Of a DNA stretch of 20,000 nt, positions 1-8,657 are shown piece by piece; position 1 is the stretch's first letter; every line of letters starts with the position of its first letter. The stretch covers positions 20,001-40,000 of the forward strand of contig JACVTC010000328.1 in NCBI GenBank assembly GCA_016946835.1, read 5' to 3'. The position numbers were made by a program, and so were the translations under genes. A model generated the notes under the pieces. It was not told the DNA's origin. It did no database searches and saw only the letters and a program-made list of their open reading frames with translations. Source of the DNA: Neocallimastix lanati (nom. inval.) (taxonomy: Eukaryota; Neocallimastigomycota; Neocallimastigomycetes; Neocallimastigales; Neocallimastigaceae).

Positions 1-16
1 ATTGAGCTAGCCGGGC
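1..16 (-). tRNA. tRNA-Lys(CTT), truncated by window edge
   Basis: Read on the minus strand, these 16 bases are identical to the first 16 bases of the complete tRNA-Lys(CTT) at 5212-5284 (acceptor 5' strand, bases 8-9 and the start of the D-arm). The rest lies outside the window. It follows the minus-strand tRNA-Ile after an 8-base spacer, the same gene order as the Ile-Lys pair at 5122-5284. The anticodon is inferred from that homologue, not seen. Confidence 0.8.
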
Positions 17-24
17 AAATGAAA

Positions 25-98
25 TGCTCTGTGCAGGGGTCGAACCTGCGACCTTGGCGTTATTAGCACCACGCTCTAACCGACTGAGCTAACAGAGC
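25..98 (-). tRNA. tRNA-Ile(AAT)
   Basis: A full cloverleaf of 74 bases is visible: acceptor GCTCTGT pairs with ACAGAGC, D-stem GCTC/GAGC, anticodon stem TGGTG/CGCCA with loop CTAATAA (anticodon AAT, read as inosine-AU for isoleucine), T-stem GCAGG/CCTGC and discriminator A. Internal A and B boxes are standard and there is no encoded CCA, as expected of a eukaryotic nuclear gene. It is base-for-base identical to the gene at 5122-5195. No T-run follows before the downstream Lys gene, so the two are probably co-transcribed. Confidence 0.96.
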
Positions 99-360
99 TA
101 CTTCTGATTTTTTTTGATATTTATTTTTGAAATAGGATATAAAATATTATATCAAATTGTATATCATTACATAATATAATATTTTTAAATTTAATCACAA
201 ATAATATCAAATATGTTTATATTAAATTAAAATAATATTAATATTATCAGTAATATTAATAGTATTAATTTTATTTTATATTTCATTATTACTATTAGAA
301 CTCTCAAATTAAATGAAATATTATATTTTCTATAAATTATTTATATTAACGTGACACTAT

Positions 361-407
<47 letters not shown>

Positions 408-907
408 ATATATATATTTATATTCTTTTATTTAATTCCGAATAATTCTATTGAAAATTTATTAAAATAATTATGAAAAGTATTAACATATATTACTTTA
501 ATTCAATTTTTATTATTGCTATAAAAATATATTTATAATTTTTTAACTGAACTTCTTAAAAATAGAATGAAATTTTATAATTACAAAATTCTTATTATTC
601 TTATTTATATTTTTATTTTTAATATTTGTTATATAAACTAAACTTTATATCAGATGTTTTTTAAAATTTTGTTAAATTTTTACTTTTTTTTTTTTTTTAT
701 TTTGCTTAATCTTTATTATTAATAATAAATAAATATAGAGAATATTTTCATTGGTAAATATAAATAATTGTATTTAATTAATAATTAATCATTATTAATT
801 ATATTATTTTAATTGATAATATAGAATCAATAAATGAATTAAAATTTTCTTAATTATCTAAAAAGATTTAAGGAAAATAAAACAGAAATATTAAAATTTT
901 TAAATGC
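99..907. other. AT-rich intergenic spacer
   Basis: No gene is seen. The stretch is almost pure A/T and contains an uninterrupted run of 40 A at 367-406 and a T-run near 685-698. Short open frames here are low-complexity and start or stop at random. Confidence 0.85.
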
Positions 908-981
908 GGGCTGTTAGTTCAGTTGGATAGAACGCTTGACTACGGATCAAGAGGTCGCAGGTTCAAGTCCTGCATAGCTCG
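908..981 (+). tRNA. tRNA-Arg(ACG)
   Basis: Acceptor GGGCTGT pairs with ATAGCTC using two G-T wobbles, D-stem GTTC/GAAC, anticodon stem CTTGA/TCAAG with loop CTACGGA (anticodon ACG, inosine-reading for CGU/CGC/CGA), T-stem GCAGG/CCTGC, discriminator G. Only TTTT (982-985) separates it from the following tRNA-Val. That minimal T-run may or may not terminate, so a dicistronic Arg-Val precursor is possible. Confidence 0.95.
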
Positions 982-985
982 TTTT

Positions 986-1059
986 GATTTCGTGGTGTAG
1001 TCGGTTATCACGTCTGTCTAACACACAGACGGTCCCCGGTTCGAATCCGGGCGAAATCA
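986..1059 (+). tRNA. tRNA-Val(AAC)
   Basis: Acceptor GATTTCG pairs with CGAAATC, anticodon stem TCTGT/ACAGA with loop CTAACAC (anticodon AAC), T-stem CCCGG/CCGGG around TTCGAAT, discriminator A. A five-T Pol III terminator follows at once (1060-1064). It lies four bases after tRNA-Arg, same strand. Confidence 0.96.
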
Positions 1060-1237
1060 TTTTTGTTTATTTTTATTATTTTTATTATTTTCAACTAAAT
1101 TTTAATTATTTATTATTATTTTTTATATTTTATTTTCTTATATTCTATAATAAAAGGAATGAATATATATATATATTAAATATAAACCAACTTTTATTTT
1201 AATATATTAAAAAAAAAAAAAAAAAAGTAAAAATAAC

Positions 1238-1320
1238 TGCCAAGAGTGAGGTTCGAACTCACGCCTCTTTCGAGACCGCATCTTAAGTGCGGCGCCTTAG
1301 ACCGACTCGGCCATCTTGGC
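1238..1320 (-). tRNA. tRNA-Leu(TAA)
   Basis: This is an 83-base class II tRNA with a long variable arm. Acceptor GCCAAGA pairs with TCTTGGC, anticodon stem CCGCA/TGCGG with loop CTTAAGA (anticodon TAA), T-loop TTCGAAC and discriminator A. The terminator is the T5 run read on the minus strand at 1229-1233. It is convergent with the Arg-Val pair. Confidence 0.96.
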
Positions 1321-1967
1321 TAAATATTAAAATTTTATGAATGTTCAAAAATTTTTAAGATAGGTTACTTTTCTATATAAATATATATATATATATATTT
1401 TTTTTTTTTTGTAGCTTTTTAATCTTTATATTATCTTAATTATTATATAAATTATTATTAATTTATATATATATATATATTAAAATATTAACTTTTTAAA
1501 CGTATTTCTTATTTTGATAAAATTTAAATTTATTTATTAACAATAACTATATTAATATATAAATTCAGTATAATTTAATACATTAAAACTAATTATTAAA
1601 TTAATATTAAATTAAATAATAACATTTGTAGAATATAACATATTATTAAACAAATTTATTATTAAAAAGTAAAAATAATTATATAAAGCTATAAAAAAAT
1701 AATTTAGTAACATATTATTTAGCATCTAGTATTTCATAATTTATTTTTTCCTTTATATGCAAAGATTTACTGAAAATACCATAAAATTTTTAATTTATAT
1801 ATTAAAATATTATTTTTCATTTATATTTTTAAATTATTACCTTATATTATTATTTACCATTAACGTTTTATTAAAAATTAATAATAATAAAGACTATATA
1901 TTTATATATATAATTTGTATTATGGATAAATCTTTCCATTTAGTAAAATTTAAAAAAAGCAACTAAA
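1321..1967. other. AT-rich intergenic spacer with TA runs
   Basis: No gene is seen. There are TA-dinucleotide runs around 1376-1400 and 1464-1480 and otherwise random A/T. The open frame at 1757-1966 is a low-complexity Ile/Leu/Tyr/Asn/Lys string that stops just before the tRNA-Gly. Confidence 0.8.
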
Positions 1968-2038
1968 GCATTGATGGTTTAGTGGTATAATTACCGCCTG
2001 CCACGCGGTAGACCCGGGTTCGATTCCCGGTCAATGCA
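1968..2038 (+). tRNA. tRNA-Gly(GCC)
   Basis: A 71-base cloverleaf: acceptor GCATTGA pairs with TCAATGC, anticodon stem ACCGC/GCGGT with loop CTGCCAC (anticodon GCC), T-stem CCGGG/CCCGG around TTCGATT, discriminator A. Only three bases (TTT) separate it from the tRNA-Thr downstream, too few for a Pol III terminator, so a Gly-Thr dimeric precursor is expected. Confidence 0.96.
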
Positions 2039-2041
2039 TTT

Positions 2042-2114
2042 GCCTTCATGGCTCAGTCGGCAGAGCATCCCCCTAGTAAGGGGAAGGTCATCGGTTCGAT
2101 TCCGATTGAAGGCA
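2042..2114 (+). tRNA. tRNA-Thr(AGT)
   Basis: Acceptor GCCTTCA pairs with TGAAGGC, D-stem GCTC/GAGC, anticodon stem TCCCC/GGGGA with loop CTAGTAA (anticodon AGT, inosine-reading), T-stem ATCGG/CCGAT, discriminator A. A TTTT run at 2118-2121 is the likely terminator for the Gly-Thr pair. Confidence 0.96.
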
Positions 2115-2413
2115 TTATTTTGTTTTAATGATTTTTTATAACTATTATTTTTATTAAAAACAGTTTATTAATTTTTTAATAAAATTATTTATTTATGATT
2201 ATATTATACTTTAAAAATAAACATATATATTTATTACTTTAAATTTAGATTTTTTTTTTTTTTTTTAAGAATTTTATAGAATCAAAAACTAAAAATTAAG
2301 CAATAAATTTATTATTTAGATTAATTCAATTTAATATGTTGATATTAAATCTTACTAAGTCAAAAAAAGAAAATAAAATATTACTAAAATAAAATGGAAT
2401 GAAATAAAATAAA

Positions 2414-2415
<2 letters not shown>

Positions 2416-2448
<33 letters not shown>
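2416..2448. repeat. homopolymer tract of 33 A
   Basis: An uninterrupted run of 33 A, flanked by AAAAT pentamers. It lies in the 2115-3164 spacer, in which no gene is seen. Confidence 0.95.
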
Positions 2449-2450
<2 letters not shown>

Positions 2451-2525
2451 AATAAAGTAAAATAAATATAAATACATATTAATAAATATAAATAATTAAA
2501 TAATTAAAAAATAATAAACAAAAGC

Positions 2526-2816
2526 ATAAATAAAAATAAAAATAAAAATAAAAATAAAAATAAAAATAAAAATAAAAATAAAAATAAATATTAAAATAAA
2601 AATAAAAATAAAAATAAAAATAAAAATAAAAATAAAAATAAAAATAAAAATAAAAATAAAAATAAAAATAAAAATAAAAATAAAAATAAAAATAAAAATA
2701 AAAATAAAAATAAAAATAAAAATAAAAATAAAAATAAAAATAAAAATAAAAATAAAAATAAAAATAAAAATAAAAATAAAAATAAAAATAAAAATAAAAA
2801 TAAAAATAAAAATAAA
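2526..2816. repeat. (AAAAAT)n hexanucleotide microsatellite
   Basis: About 47 near-perfect copies of the hexamer TAAAAA, with a single short break near 2586-2596. Because the unit is a multiple of three, two minus-strand frames stay open and give spurious Phe-Tyr and Phe-Ile dipeptide proteins. These are not genes. Confidence 0.97.
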
Positions 2817-2890
2817 ACAACAACAAAAATAAAAACAACAACAAAAATAAAAACAACAACAAAAATAAAAACAACAACAAAAATAAAAAT
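2815..2890. repeat. 18-bp CAA-bearing tandem repeat, 4 copies
   Basis: Directly after the AAAAAT array the unit changes to an 18-base period, roughly AACAACAACAAAAATAAA, repeated four times. It looks like three hexamer units captured with point changes and amplified as one block. The rest of the spacer to 3164 is A/T-rich without a gene. Confidence 0.9.
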
Positions 2891-3164
2891 ACAACAAAAA
2901 ACAGAAAAAAAAAAATAATAAAAAAAAAAATAGATATATTAAATTTATTAATTACCAATATTATATTTTGTATTTTAAAAAATAGTAATTGCAAAATATG
3001 AATATCAAAATAGACTTCAATAAATACTCAATAGTATTCTTAATAATTTTTCCCTTTATATAAATTATAAAAACTTAATTCGAATAATTTTAATTGAAAT
3101 ACTTTTAATCTTACCATTTCTAAGGGCTTGTTAGTTATTTAGAAAATAGCAGCAAATTAAATAA

Positions 3165-3236
3165 GGCTCATTGGTCTAGTAGTATGATTCTCGCTTTGGG
3201 TGCGAGAGGTCCCGGGTTCAATTCCCGGATGAGCCC
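3165..3236 (+). tRNA. tRNA-Pro(TGG)
   Basis: A 72-base cloverleaf: acceptor GGCTCAT pairs with ATGAGCC, anticodon stem CTCGC/GCGAG with loop TTTGGGT (anticodon TGG), T-stem CCGGG/CCCGG around TTCAATT, discriminator C as is usual in eukaryotic tRNA-Pro. Terminator T5 at 3242-3246. It stands alone. Confidence 0.95.
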
Positions 3237-3667
3237 CTTTGTTTTTAGTTCTTATTTTTATTTTATTTATTTTATTACTTACTAATTAATAAATAATAAT
3301 AATAATTATAATAATAATAATTATAATAATAATAATTATAATAATAATAATAATAATAAAATAGTAAAAGAAAAAAATATTTATAAATTTTAATGTGATA
3401 TTAATATTAATAAAATAATTTCATAATAGCTATATTTATTATATTTGTTACAAAAATATCTATTTAAAAAGCTATTATAATATTAATATATTCAAATTAT
3501 TATTTAATTGTTAAACAAAAAATAAACAATTTATATATAATATTAAATTATATAAAATTTAAACTTTTAAGTTATTCTAACTATTGTTTAAAAAAGTATT
3601 AAACTATAAATTTTATTAAATAATAAGGTATACAAGAATTTTATATTTATTCTATTTTATTAGATTA
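3237..3667. other. AT-rich spacer with AAT-type repeats
   Basis: The first part (about 3290-3360) is an imperfect trinucleotide AAT array broken by TATAAT units. The rest is A/T sequence with no gene. Confidence 0.85.
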
Positions 3668-3739
3668 GGTTCTATAGTGTAGCGGTTAGCACATTGGACT
3701 TTGAATCCAATAACTCGAGTTCAAATCTCGATAGGACCT
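3668..3739 (+). tRNA. tRNA-Gln(TTG)
   Basis: Acceptor GGTTCTA pairs with TAGGACC (one G-T), anticodon stem TTGGA/TCCAA with loop CTTTGAA (anticodon TTG), T-stem TCGAG/CTCGA around TTCAAAT, discriminator T. The B box starts GAGTTCAAAT, departing at one site from the usual GGTTC. A short T-run (3739-3742, then 3744-3748) follows. Confidence 0.95.
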
Positions 3740-4170
3740 TTTATTTTTATTAAACAAAAAAAAAAAAAAAAAAAAAAAATAGTAATAATAACAATAATAT
3801 TAATAATTATAATAGTAATAATAATAATAATAAATATTTATTTTAACTGATATAAAATTACATAATTATAAGATATATATTATATTTATATTTATATTAA
3901 TATTGTAAATTAGAAATATTCATATTTTTTCTTAATGCTTATATAAATATTTATATTTATTTTATAATTTATTTTTATTTTATTTTACTTAATTTTATTC
4001 TTTTATTATTTAAATTTTTTGATTTTTACTTAATATATTAATGTATAGATAAAATAAAGATATATATTAATCATGTAAAATTATTTAAATTTTAATATAA
4101 AAAATTATTAAAATTGTTTTTAAATTTACTAAAATCATAATTTGATAAAATAAAATATAAAAAGGCAAGA
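3740..4170. other. AT-rich intergenic spacer
   Basis: No gene is seen. A tract of about 23 A (3757-3779) is followed by imperfect AAT repeats to about 3835, then random A/T. Confidence 0.85.
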
Positions 4171-4242
4171 CTCCCAGGCGGGGAATTGAACCCCGGTCTC
4201 CCGCGTGACAGGCGGGGATACTCACCACTATACTACCTGGGA
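4171..4242 (-). tRNA. tRNA-Asp(GTC)
   Basis: Acceptor TCCCAGG pairs with CCTGGGA, anticodon stem CCCGC/GCGGG with loop CTGTCAC (anticodon GTC), T-stem CGGGG/CCCCG around TTCAATT, discriminator G. The T1-A72 first pair and G73 fit eukaryotic tRNA-Asp. Terminator T5 on the minus strand at 4159-4163. Open frames crossing it on both strands are accidental. Confidence 0.96.
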
Positions 4243-5121
4243 CTAATTCAATTATTATTTTCCATATCATATCATATGCTCTATGTCTACGAATTTTTTA
4301 TTTATTATTTATTATTTTTTAAATATATTAAATTTCAAAAATATAATATTACAATGTTAAATAAAATATAAATATATATTATGTATTTTACTATTATTTA
4401 ATATTAATTATAATAATGTAAAATATATATATAATATATATAATATATATATATAAAATATACCATATATATCATATATATGGTATATTTTTATAAATTT
4501 TAAATTTACTAGTTTTAATTAATTGAAATTTTTAAATATATAATTTTTATATAAATATTTTATTTATTGAATTTATTTATTATCATTTTATCTATAATTT
4601 CTATTTTCTTGGTATTATTGTTGTTATTATTTTATAAATTATTTTTTTAAAACCTTTAATATAGGAATCATAAATAATTTTATATTAATTATGAAGTATT
4701 GAAATATTTAAATTAATTTTTATTAATGTTTTTTTTTTTTTTATTCTTATTTTTAATTTTTCTATTTTTCTATTTTTCTATTTAATTCTCTGTGAATTTA
4801 TATAAGTTTAAAATATATATCTTTTTCAATATAATAATAATTTCAGTGATTTATTATTTTTTTTTAATTAATTTTATTATTATTGTAAATTATTTTCTTT
4901 CTTATATAATAGTAATGATTAGTATTTACAATATATTTTTATTTTATTTTATTATTATCATTAATTTTTTAATAATTTTTATAATTTTTATTATACTTTA
5001 TGTTATTTTATTTTTCTTTATTCGACTTTTTTATTTTTTTTAAAAAATAAAATACAAATAAAGTTTAATTTAATCCATCTTTCAACGTACTCATTTTATT
5101 TTTAATAGCCAATCCAGGCAG
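4243..5121. other. AT-rich spacer, no gene
   Basis: The spacer contains the 37-bp palindrome described separately, TA runs near 4420-4450 and many T-runs. An 83-codon frame at 4792-5043 encodes only Ile, Phe, Tyr, Leu and Asn in a T-rich stretch and has no recognisable domain. The last 15 bases before tRNA-Ile (near AATCCAGGCA) are less AT-rich and may be its Pol III leader. Confidence 0.8.
4455..4491. repeat. perfect 18-bp inverted repeat (palindrome)
   Basis: The left arm 4455-4472 is the exact reverse complement of the right arm 4474-4491, with a single C between them. The arms are not plain TA repeats: each carries a phased CC or GG (4463-4464 and 4482-4483). It could extrude as a cruciform or form an RNA hairpin. 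No function is assigned. Confidence 0.9.
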
Positions 5122-5195
5122 GCTCTGTTAGCTCAGTCGGTTAGAGCGTGGTGCTAATAACGCCAAGGTCGCAGGTTCGACCCCTGCACAGAGCA
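5122..5195 (+). tRNA. tRNA-Ile(AAT)
   Basis: Identical over all 74 bases to the minus-strand gene at 25-98, with anticodon AAT at 5156-5158. It heads an Ile-Lys pair. The 16-base spacer to tRNA-Lys (5196-5211) has no T4 run, so one precursor is likely. The spacer sequence differs completely from that of the inverted pair at the window start. Confidence 0.96.
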
Positions 5196-5211
5196 CAATA
5201 AAAGCAAAATT

Positions 5212-5284
5212 GCCCGGCTAGCTCAATCGGTAGAGCGTGAGACTCTTAATCTCAAGGTTGTGGGTTCGACCCCCACGTTGGGCG
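5212..5284 (+). tRNA. tRNA-Lys(CTT)
   Basis: Acceptor GCCCGGC pairs with GTTGGGC (two G-T), D-stem GCTC/GAGC, anticodon stem TGAGA/TCTCA with loop CTCTTAA (anticodon CTT), T-stem GTGGG/CCCAC, discriminator G. Terminator T5 at 5295-5299. It is the second member of the Ile-Lys pair. Confidence 0.96.
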
Positions 5285-5337
5285 ATTCTATTCCTTTTTA
5301 TAAGAGCTTTATTTCTATATTAATTTTTTTTTTTTTT

Positions 5338-5695
<358 letters not shown>

Positions 5696-5820
5696 TCTTA
5701 ATTAAACCAAATTTTCTAAATTTTAATTTATGATAAAATATTTCTCCATAAAATCAAAAATTGAACATTATTTTATTTATTTTTATATATATAACTAATT
5801 TGAAATTTCTTAAATAACAT

Positions 5821-5853
5821 TTTGAAAATAAAATAAAATAAAAAAATTTGAGA

Positions 5854-5917
<64 letters not shown>

Positions 5918-5946
5918 AAATAAAATAAAATAAAAAAAATTTGAGA

Positions 5947-5986
<40 letters not shown>
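5821..5986. repeat. two-copy tandem repeat of a 39-bp block plus poly-A
   Basis: A ~39-base block (5821-5859: TTGAAAATAAAATAAAAT, an A-run, then TTTGAGATAAATT) is followed by 54 A (5860-5913). The block then recurs at 5914-5952 with one more A, followed by 34 A (5953-5986). The spacer 5285-6234 holds no gene. Confidence 0.92.
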
Positions 5987-5988
<2 letters not shown>

Positions 5989-6234
5989 GAAACATATATA
6001 ACTATTTAATTAAATAAATAATAAATAAAACTAATTATATAAATATAAATAAATTTTTATTAAAATATTTGGTAAACTTCAAATAAATTGTTATTTTTTA
6101 TATGTTAACGAAATTTATGAAAAAACACATATAAAATTAATTATAATATATTAAAACAATTTTAAGTTATCTTTAAGAGTAAATATAGCAAGAAAAAAAA
6201 TTTAAAGTAGGAAAAAAAAAGGCTAGAAAGCGTA

Positions 6235-6307
6235 GCCCTGTTAGCTCAGTTGGTAGAGCGTGCGGCTTTTAACCGCAAGGTCGGGGGTTCGAGCCCCCCA
6301 TAGGGCG
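6235..6307 (+). tRNA. tRNA-Lys(TTT)
   Basis: Acceptor GCCCTGT pairs with ATAGGGC, D-stem GCTC/GAGC, anticodon stem TGCGG/CCGCA with loop CTTTTAA (anticodon TTT), T-stem GGGGG/CCCCC around TTCGAGC, discriminator G. Only two bases (TA) separate it from tRNA-Asn, so the two must be excised from one transcript. A short less AT-rich leader (GGCTAGAAAGCG) precedes it. Confidence 0.96.
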
Positions 6308-6309
6308 TA

Positions 6310-6383
6310 GCTCTTATGGCGCAATTGGCTAGCGCGTTCGGCTGTTAACCGAGAGGTTGGTGGTTCAAGCCCACCTAGGAGCG
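6310..6383 (+). tRNA. tRNA-Asn(GTT)
   Basis: Acceptor GCTCTTA pairs with TAGGAGC, D-stem GCGC/GCGC, anticodon stem TTCGG/CCGAG with loop CTGTTAA (anticodon GTT), T-stem GGTGG/CCACC around TTCAAGC, discriminator G. Terminator T5 at 6387-6391. It is the second half of the Lys-Asn dimer. Confidence 0.96.
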
Positions 6384-6728
6384 TTCTTTTTAAATTATTT
6401 TAATAAAATAAAATATAATTTTATTAATTTTTATTAATTTTGGTTTTCAACATTAACTAAATTGCCTATTTATTTAAATATTTTATAAAAATAATATAAT
6501 ATTCAAAGTCATCAATCATTAAAGACAAAGTAAGGTATAGTATTAAATGTATCCCCTATATTAATAATAAAAGTTACACTAAAATATAAATTTTATTCTA
6601 TTAGTAATATATATTTTATTAAAAGAAAATTAATTTATTTATTTAAGAGTTATTTCAATATGGCTAATTGTAAATTAAAGTGTATTAATACTGTAAATAA
6701 TAGTTTAAAATAAAAAGAAATATTAAAA
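6384..6728. other. AT-rich spacer
   Basis: No gene or ordered repeat is seen in this stretch between the plus-strand Lys-Asn pair and the minus-strand tRNA-Ala. Confidence 0.8.
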
Positions 6729-6801
6729 TGGAGAATCCGGGCGTCGATCCCGGTGCCTCTCGCATGCTAAGCGAGCGCTCTACCATTTGAGCTAATTCCC
6801 C
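6729..6801 (-). tRNA. tRNA-Ala(AGC)
   Basis: Acceptor GGGGAAT pairs with ATTCTCC and contains the G3-T70 wobble that is the alanine identity element. Anticodon loop TTAGCAT carries AGC, T-loop ATCGACG (start of T-loop A instead of T), discriminator A. A TTTT terminator abuts the 3' end on the minus strand (6725-6728). The duplicated 3.43-kb segment begins seven bases upstream of its 5' end. Confidence 0.95.
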
Positions 6802-7130
6802 TTTTCCTGCTTTTTTTTAAAATTCATTTTACTTGTGTATCAAAGTGAATAATAATAAATATGAATTTGACATTATAATTCATTATTCTTATTAATGAAT
6901 ATATATTAGTTTAATAGTACTTAAAAATAGTATATTACAATTTAATTTTTTTAAAAAAACAAATTTTATTTTTAATTTCTTATTATCATTATAAATTTAA
7001 ATTTAGTAATTAATTTATATAATAATTAATAATTATTTGTTAACAAAATAAAGATACGTTATTATATACATTATTATGTATATAATAATATATAAATAAT
7101 ATAAAATAATATAATCTCTATTTAAAAATA

Positions 7131-7310
7131 AAGATAAAAATAAAAATAAAAAAATAAAAATAAAAATAAAAAAATAAAAATAAAAATAAAAAAATAAAAA
7201 TAAAAATAAAAAAATAAAAATAAAAAAATAAAAATAAAAAAATAAAAATAAAAAAATAAAAATAAAAAAAATAAAAATAAAAAAAATAAAAATAAAAAAA
7301 TAAAAAATAA
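7131..7310. repeat. AAAAAT/AAAAAAAT compound microsatellite
   Basis: Alternating 6- and 8-base A-rich units (TAAAAA and TAAAAAAA), about 180 bp in all, in copy 1. It is repeated in copy 2 at about 10561-10740 with one base fewer. The 6802-8107 spacer otherwise holds only TA runs (7373-7392), the TTA array below and random A/T. Confidence 0.93.
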
Positions 7311-7767
7311 TATTAATAATTTTATAATAAAATTTATAAATATTTAAATTATATTCATTGAATCAATAAAAATATATATATATATATATATATTTTTTTT
7401 TTTTTTGAATTTTATATCTTTTAACTTGTTTTAAATGCCAATTGTAAAATAAACTAATATTATTTTAATAAATAAACATAACTATTATATCTATTTAAAG
7501 TAGTAAATAAATAATATTTTATTTTAATTAATAAATTAAAATAATTGAAAAATATTTGTATAAAGTAAAAATAATAAAATTAAAGTTTTGGATTCATTTT
7601 AAAAGTAAATATATTTCTATACGTCTCTAATAGTTTTTATTTAAGATATTTATATTATTAAAAAAAATAATATATTTTATAAATTTATAATTCTGATACT
7701 ATTATTTTTATTTTTTATTTATTTAATATTTTTCATTGATTATTATTATTTTTATTGGTATTTTTCA

Positions 7768-7770
7768 TTG

Positions 7771-7818
<48 letters not shown>

Positions 7819-7830
7819 ATTATTATTATA

Positions 7831-7919
<89 letters not shown>

Positions 7920-7938
7920 TTTTATTATTATTATTTTT
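7768..7938. repeat. (TTA)n microsatellite, copy 1
   Basis: About 50 TTA units with two ATAATT interruptions near 7815-7830. The frames through it encode poly-Tyr or poly-Ile and are not genes. The array is the same length in copy 2. Confidence 0.96.
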
Positions 7939-8107
7939 AATATTATTAGAAAATAAAATGTTGTTTTATATATATATGTATGTGTATATTTAAAAATATA
8001 TAATGCATAAATCTATTTAATAATTAATTATGAATTAATGATGCTAAAATGATTCATATAAAATAACTTCATTTAAAAATGAATTAATTTTAGAAAAAGT
8101 TAAAAAG

Positions 8108-8180
8108 TGCCGTTCCCAGGATTCGAACCTGGGTCGAGTCGGCCACAACGACTTATACTAAACCACTATACGAGAACGGC
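8108..8180 (-). tRNA. tRNA-His(GTG), copy 1
   Basis: Acceptor GCCGTTC pairs with GAACGGC, anticodon stem GTCGT/ACGAC region with loop carrying GTG, T-stem CCAGG/CCTGG around TTCGAAT, discriminator A. The base before the 5' end is G on this strand, so the histidine-specific G-1 is also present in the DNA, although eukaryotes normally add it after transcription. T5 terminator on the minus strand at 8102-8106. Confidence 0.96.
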
Positions 8181-8488
8181 CAAAATCATTTTATTAATAT
8201 TAGTTTTAAAAGTAAAAACTCAATTTGAATTGAATTCAATAGAAAAGTAAAAAACTAAATTAATATATAAATAATTAATAAAAACAATTAATACTAATAA
8301 ATAATTTAAATAAAATTAAAAATTAAAATATTTATTTATTATATTATACTAAAATATAATAAATTGAAAAAATGCTTTTATTAAAATTTGTAATTTTATT
8401 AATAATAATTTTTTAAAATTTTAATTTCTAAATAAATTAATTATTAAATATTAATGTAAAATAAATTATAAAAATATAAAATAAAAAA
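8181..8488. other. AT-rich spacer
   Basis: No gene or ordered repeat is seen. The same sequence recurs at 11611-11918. Confidence 0.8.
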
Positions 8489-8561
8489 TGCGACCTCCGT
8501 GGCTTGAACACGGGACCTTTAGATCTTCAGTCTAACGCTCTCCCAGCTGAGCTAAGGTCGC
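8489..8561 (-). tRNA. tRNA-Phe(GAA), copy 1
   Basis: Acceptor GCGACCT pairs with AGGTCGC, D-stem GCTC/GAGC, anticodon stem TTAGA/TCTAA with loop CTGAAGA (anticodon GAA), T-stem CCGTG/CACGG around TTCAAGC, discriminator A. It follows tRNA-Tyr after 11 bases with no T4 run, so Tyr-Phe is probably one precursor ending at the T6 run on the minus strand (8483-8488). Confidence 0.96.
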
Positions 8562-8572
8562 TAAATATTAAA

Positions 8573-8657
8573 TCCTTCGAACCGGAGTCGAACCAGTGAC
8601 ATGTTGATTACTATATAATTCTACAGTCAACCGCTCTACCAACTGAGCTATCGAAGG
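8573..8657 (-). tRNA. tRNA-Tyr(GTA) with 12-bp intron, copy 1
   Basis: Acceptor CCTTCGA pairs with TCGAAGG (C1-G72, typical of eukaryotic tRNA-Tyr), D-stem GCTC/GAGC, anticodon stem GTTGA/TCAAC, T-stem ACTGG/CCGGT, discriminator A. The stretch between the anticodon-stem strands is 19 bases rather than 7. Exon sequence CTGTAG, a 12-base intron (AATTATATAGTA) and a closing A give the canonical splice site one base 3' of the anticodon. Mature length is 73. Confidence 0.95.

Noticed and set aside
984-1202. 72-codon frame overlapping tRNA-Val
   Set aside because: It runs through the tRNA gene and then low-complexity T-rich sequence.
2479-2994. Minus-strand open frames of 171 and 133 codons
   Set aside because: They are translations of the AAAAAT microsatellite (Phe-Tyr and Phe-Ile dipeptides). 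The repeat unit is a multiple of three, so stops are absent by arithmetic.
4085-4371. Two 61-codon frames on opposite strands over tRNA-Asp
   Set aside because: Their only complex part is the tRNA gene itself.
4792-5043. 83-codon hydrophobic frame that could pass for a membrane protein
   Set aside because: Composition is what T-rich random sequence gives (Ile, Phe, Tyr, Leu), with no motif and no similarity that can be recognised.
7755-7956. Poly-Tyr and poly-Ile frames, repeated at 11185-11386
   Set aside because: TTA trinucleotide array read in two phases; no start context, no domain.
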